Below, one piece after another: positions 33,425 to 36,733 of a stretch of DNA of 36,733 bases (its first letter is position 1; each line of letters starts with the position of its first letter). Origin of the DNA: an uncultured Fibrobacterota bacterium (GTDB taxonomy: Bacteria; Fibrobacterota; Fibrobacteria; Fibrobacterales; Fibrobacteraceae); the NCBI GenBank assembly GCA_903876665.1, contig CAIRAY010000047.1, positions 1-36,733 of the forward strand, given 5' to 3'. The notes beneath the pieces were generated by a model, which had not been told where the DNA came from, did not search any database, and saw only the letters and a list, made by a program, of their open reading frames with translations. Both the position numbers and the translations under genes were made by a program.

Positions 33425-34673
33425 ACCCAAAACCAGGAAACGAAGCAATACCTCGATTATTTTGGTGATCCTGGCTTTGCTTCTTTTGTTCCTGATTCAA
33501 TGGAAACTCAAAACCATTTTGGAGTTGAATCCTTCAGAGACAGGTACGGCCGATTCCCTGCAGATTCAGGATTCCATTCGGCGAACTGGCGCTCTTTGGC
33601 GTGCCGATTCCCTCCGTCTGGTTGATTCCGTGCGAAGGGTGGATTCGGTTCGGGTGGCAGATTCCCTTGCCAGGTTGGAGATTATGCGTCGCCAGGCGGA
33701 CTCCTTGGCCCTTTCGCGTGGGCGTAGCCGGGGTGAATTCGCCGCCATGTGGAAGGCCCGCGAAGACAGTTTACAAGCGGTCAAGGATAGTCTGGTCAAG
33801 GTGCAGGACTCCTTGGACTTTGCGGAAAATACTCGATTGGCAGAGCTTGCCAAACATTTGGAAGACTCGGTCCGCACAGTTGACTCTCTGCAGCGTGCCG
33901 ATTCGATCGCTTTGGTCTTGCGTAATGCCGATAAAACGCCTCCACAGGGCGATATTCTCCTTCCTTCGGGTCGTTACTATGAGGATCAGGCTCTGCGGAT
34001 TGCTTGCAAGGAGCCCAAGTGCCAGGTGTTTGTTTCCGTGGGCGATACTTCCAATCCACGCCAAATCAAGGATCCCTTACCCATCACCAAATCGGGCAAA
34101 GTTTGGTGGCGAGTCGTAGATTCCCTGGGCAATGCCGGGGCTTGGCAATTAGCAGAATACGACTTGGCCACGGACCAGCGCTGTGGAAAAAATGCCTACC
34201 CGGTTCCTCTGGGCAAGCGCACCGTTTGTATTGATGTCTTTGAGTATCCAAATCGGGCCGAGGAGCTCCCCAAGGATATGGTGACCCAAGAAGAAGCGAG
34301 TCGTCTTTGCGCTAAAGACGGCAAACGCCTGTGCACATTGGAAGAATGGCAATCCGGTTGCCACGGGAAGGACAAAAGCAAGTACCCTTATGGTGGCCGT
34401 TACGATCAGACCCGTTGCGCCACGGCTCAGGCCAAGGTTGAGCGTGTGGGACGCAAAGAGGGTTGCCGTTCTTGGTGGGGAATGTTCGATATGGCCGGGA
34501 ACCTGTGGGAATGGACTTCCACTCCCAATGCCGTCCGCCCGGCATTCTTTGATGTGGCCGGGGGATCCTGGAACACCCAGGACGAAAGTGCCTGTACGTC
34601 GACCAAATTCAGTTTCTATCCTCAGAACCAATACCCGTTTGTTGGGTTCCGTTGTTGCGTGGATTCCAAATAA
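33417..34673 (+). CDS. Membrane-anchored protein with DS-rich coiled coil and FGE/sulfatase-modifying-factor-like domain
   Basis: 418 residues from ATG 33417 (GAGG six bases upstream, overlapping the cdaA stop). A short cytoplasmic tail and one membrane segment (about 13-28) are followed by a charged helical stretch (about 40-170) with DS recurring every six or seven residues (RADSLRLVDSVRRVDSVRVADS). Then comes a region with LPSGRYYEDQALRIAC, resembling a chitobiase-C-terminal-like domain. The C-terminal domain resembles the FGE family: DVFEYPN, GKRLCTLEEWQSGC, YPYGG, MFDMAGNLWEWTS, GGSWN and VGFRCC. Of the two active-site cysteines of true FGE only the second position (SAC) is occupied, so it is probably non-catalytic. 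Its role may be to bind wall or surface ligands; a link to CdaA control is an inference from coupling. Confidence 0.75.
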   Translation: MTEPKTRKRSNTSIILVILALLLLFLIQWKLKTILELNPSETGTADSLQIQDSIRRTGALWRADSLRLVDSVRRVDSVRVADSLARLEIMRRQADSLALSRGRSRGEFAAMWKAREDSLQAVKDSLVKVQDSLDFAENTRLAELAKHLEDSVRTVDSLQRADSIALVLRNADKTPPQGDILLPSGRYYEDQALRIACKEPKCQVFVSVGDTSNPRQIKDPLPITKSGKVWWRVVDSLGNAGAWQLAEYDLATDQRCGKNAYPVPLGKRTVCIDVFEYPNRAEELPKDMVTQEEASRLCAKDGKRLCTLEEWQSGCHGKDKSKYPYGGRYDQTRCATAQAKVERVGRKEGCRSWWGMFDMAGNLWEWTSTPNAVRPAFFDVAGGSWNTQDESACTSTKFSFYPQNQYPFVGFRCCVDSK

Positions 34674-34678
34674 GCTTG

Positions 34679-36433
34679 CTAGGTCATTGCCCGCGCGATG
34701 GCAAAAATTCCTTGCACGACGCCTGCAGAATTGCGATAAAGAGTAGCATTGAAAGAAACCGGAACGCATGTTTTGGATGCCACCAGCAGGTTCATTTCAT
34801 AATTCTTTACTGACCCCTCAGCGAAGGTTTTTTTGACTCCCTGGGTGGCTTTTTTGGGGTCGTCAAAAAAGCTCATAAAAGGGGCACCCACGATTTCTGC
34901 GTGAGGGCGTCCAGTAATCAGGGAGGCGGCATTGTTGGCGTCGGTAATGATTCCGTTTGGATCAATGGTCACCATAAGGTCAATGCTACATTCAATGAGA
35001 CCCCGTGCATAGTTCTTCGCCTCTTCGAGCTCGTGTACCATGGCTAGTCTCTCGCGAATGTCGCGCGCCGCAGCAAAGATTCCTTGAACCACACCGTCAG
35101 AATTGCGATACACGGTGGCATTAAATGAAACCGGGACGGGGTTTCCTCCCAGGCAAGAAAAGGACAACTCAAAATTGCGCACCAGGCCGTTCGCAAAAGT
35201 GGTGTTTACGCCCTGCAAGGCTTTTTCCTTGTCCACAAAGAGGTCTTTAAAGGGCTGTCCCAGAAGCTTATTGCGTGCAAGGCCTGTAAGAGTGACGACC
35301 ATCTCATTCACATCGGACAGAGTGCCGTCACGGTCAATCACCATGAGGGCGTCAAGGCTCGCTTCCAGTAGACCCCGGGCATAATCCTTGGCCTGACTGA
35401 CTTCGCTGAACACAGAGGCTGAAACTGGGACAATGCACACAAGTGCTCCATGAACCAGGCCATCGATCTTATCCCGGTAAACCATGGCATTCAGAAGCAC
35501 AGGCAAAGGGGAATTGCCGGGAAGCAACAAACGTTGGGCAGATGCCGTTTCTTTGCCGTGGGTAAAACAGGAAGACACACATGCCGAAACCCGCTCGGGA
35601 TTGACGAATAAGGAGGTCAGAGGTTTGCCGATCAGAGACCGGGATTCCTGCTGGATCAGCAGGCAGGCGGAATCATTGATATCGGTTATCCAGCCGTTTT
35701 CGCCAATGGTCAGCAAAGGATCGTTAATATTGCCGAGCAAGCCCGACATATAATGATGGGCGTAGTTGATTTCGCCAGGACGCTCCAGGGGGCGTTGAGC
35801 TGGCTCTTCGGTCGATGTGCTGGTGATTTCTTCTTGGAGATGAACCATGAGCGCATCAATATTGGTTTTGGATGGGAAAACCCAGTCCTTTCGACCAGGG
35901 ATCATGAGGACTTGATGGATCACAAATGCGCCGTCGCTGTCGATGGCTTCTTCGGAAGCCAGTGAAGCCATGCGCTTAAGGGTGGGTAGATATTCCACCA
36001 AGGGGCCTTTGCCATAGCCGGTACAGTAGGGCTTGATGGTCAGGAGAGGGCCGGCGACTGGAGAATTGTACATCCAAAATGGAAACCATTTACAAACCAT
36101 GTAGCGTTTGTCGTGTTTTGAGCAAGTATTTTCAGGGGTCAAAAAGAGACAAGGCTCATAAGTAAGTGTGGCGACCTTTCGTGCATAACGGCAACATTCA
36201 CCGCATTGCTGACATTCAAAGCGGGTTGTGCCCGGAATAACAAAATGACTTTTGGTGAGGATTCCTAAAATAGTTGGGTCCGTTTCGGTAATCCCGAGCC
36301 CCTTTAGTGCCTCGCCCCGTTTGGAGGCATCTAGATTGTTGTAGTCCGCGTAGGGTTTCCAAAATTTTGGATCCAGGGTGGAGAAGGCGGAAATCCCGGG
36401 TGTGGCTGGCTTCTGATTTTGTTTTTCGCTCAT
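34679..36433 (-). CDS. Cysteine-cluster (YkgJ-type) protein with three PAS domains and no output domain
   Basis: 584 residues, soluble. The N-terminal ~200 residues hold a CxxCxxCC-type cluster (C74, C77, C80, C81, then C95, C104, C114, C137) of the YkgJ/Fe-S-zinc-binding class. Three PAS-like domains follow at about 232-340, 352-465 and 470-584. The last two are close tandem repeats, each starting K-[DN]-YARGL and ending in GVVQGIFA.AR. The protein stops precisely at the end of PAS3, where related proteins continue into a kinase or cyclase. GGGA lies upstream of ATG 36433. It is convergent to the FGE-like gene (5-base gap). The likely role is redox or metal-linked sensing through a partner; the partner is unknown. 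Confidence 0.8.
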   Translation of the reverse strand: MSEKQNQKPATPGISAFSTLDPKFWKPYADYNNLDASKRGEALKGLGITETDPTILGILTKSHFVIPGTTRFECQQCGECCRYARKVATLTYEPCLFLTPENTCSKHDKRYMVCKWFPFWMYNSPVAGPLLTIKPYCTGYGKGPLVEYLPTLKRMASLASEEAIDSDGAFVIHQVLMIPGRKDWVFPSKTNIDALMVHLQEEITSTSTEEPAQRPLERPGEINYAHHYMSGLLGNINDPLLTIGENGWITDINDSACLLIQQESRSLIGKPLTSLFVNPERVSACVSSCFTHGKETASAQRLLLPGNSPLPVLLNAMVYRDKIDGLVHGALVCIVPVSASVFSEVSQAKDYARGLLEASLDALMVIDRDGTLSDVNEMVVTLTGLARNKLLGQPFKDLFVDKEKALQGVNTTFANGLVRNFELSFSCLGGNPVPVSFNATVYRNSDGVVQGIFAAARDIRERLAMVHELEEAKNYARGLIECSIDLMVTIDPNGIITDANNAASLITGRPHAEIVGAPFMSFFDDPKKATQGVKKTFAEGSVKNYEMNLLVASKTCVPVSFNATLYRNSAGVVQGIFAIARAMT

Positions 36434-36560
36434 GATGGGGTCCCAAAAAATCCGATCTCAAGCCAAGGAAAATAGAAAATATTTTCACAACGTTATTTGA
36501 GAAAAGGACAGCCTCCAGGGCAAGCGCATAAAAACGCAAACAGGATGAATAAACGTGTCC

Positions 36561-36629
36561 GTTGTTTTTGTCATGGTGGTTGTTTTTGTTATGGTGGTTG
36601 TTTTTGTCATGGTGGTTGTTTTTGTCATG
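36561..36629 (+). repeat. Tandem 18-bp repeat
   Basis: Copies of GTTGTTTTTGTCATGGTG begin at 36561, 36579 (one change, GTTATG) and 36597, with a partial copy at 36615-36629 that runs directly into the palindromic element at 36627-36643. Like the 19-bp repeat at 1511, each unit contains TTGTCATG. Confidence 0.95.
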
Positions 36630-36708
36630 CCCGGCACGGGCATCACCGGTGCTGGTTGTAGTGTTTCTTCGGGCATGGTGCGGTGATGGCCGTTCCGGCC
36701 ATGACAAG
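36622..36708. repeat. Pair of inverted palindromic elements (REP-like), locus 2
   Basis: The first palindrome at 36627-36643 is ATGCCCG-GCA-CGGGCAT, identical to the one at 1604-1620 including TTGTC before it and CACCG after it. The second at 36686-36702, in the opposite orientation, is ATGGCCG-TTC-CGGCCAT; on the minus strand it has TTGTC before it and CACCGCACCAT after it. The remaining 250 bases between the PAS gene and the window end hold nothing else recognisable. Confidence 0.85.
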
Positions 36709-36733
36709 CCCAAAACAACCCCCGACCAGGTCA

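Noticed and set aside
36216-36718. Minus-strand frames translating into His/Lys/Asn or Thr repeats
   Set aside because: They are produced by the 18-bp tandem repeat, whose length is a multiple of three, and overlap the PAS gene.

Overview
The window most likely comes from the chromosome of a member of the Fibrobacterota. The main pointer is a serine-linker lipoprotein at 6927-7685 that carries the Fibrobacter succinogenes major paralogous (FISUMP) domain. Supporting signs are other 'SSSS' lipoprotein linkers, a Gram-negative envelope gene set (a KdtA-type Kdo transferase and an MsbA-like exporter) and a mid-range GC content. No phage, insertion sequence, CRISPR array or resistance island was seen. 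The assignment rests on family recognition only.

Layout. 1-1418: tRNA-Thr(CGU) with a terminator, then a lipoprotein cytochrome c and a translationally coupled, oddly shortened YceI/DUF5777-like protein. 1419-1717: an intergenic repeat locus (19-bp tandem repeat plus paired palindromes) that has a counterpart at the far end of the window (36561-36708). 1718-6144: a GAF/SpoIIE phosphatase with a cysteine cluster, a TPR membrane protein and uvrB. 6178-9786: a minus-strand block of exported proteins, in which two nearly identical lipoprotein genes flank the FISUMP gene and four genes overlap end to end. 9863-13858: a 1331-residue secreted protein whose N-terminus keeps the metal ligands of zinc-dependent phospholipase C, followed by a cysteine-rich segment and two repeated C-terminal modules.

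14383-21408: tRNA-Glu(UUC), a macrodomain protein, a YbiT-type ABC-F ATPase with one degenerate nucleotide site, a lipid A cassette (ABC exporter, membrane methyltransferase, Kdo transferase) and an EEP-family hydrolase. 21526-26619: an overlapping operon proA-hisI-tilS-ftsH ending at a good terminator. 26674-31605: a solitary substrate-binding protein divergent from two coupled hybrid histidine kinases, the first with a Glu in place of the receiver phospho-acceptor Asp. 31642-34673: folP, cdaA (c-di-AMP synthase) and a coupled membrane-anchored FGE-like protein. 34679-36433: a cysteine-cluster/PAS protein with no visible output domain.

Most of the housekeeping part is ordinary. The regions that deserve attention are the palindromic repeat family with compensatory stem changes, the condensed YceI/DUF5777 gene, the duplicated lipoprotein locus, the phospholipase-like protein, and the signalling genes with altered or missing output parts (pseudo-receiver, PAS-only protein, cdaA partner).
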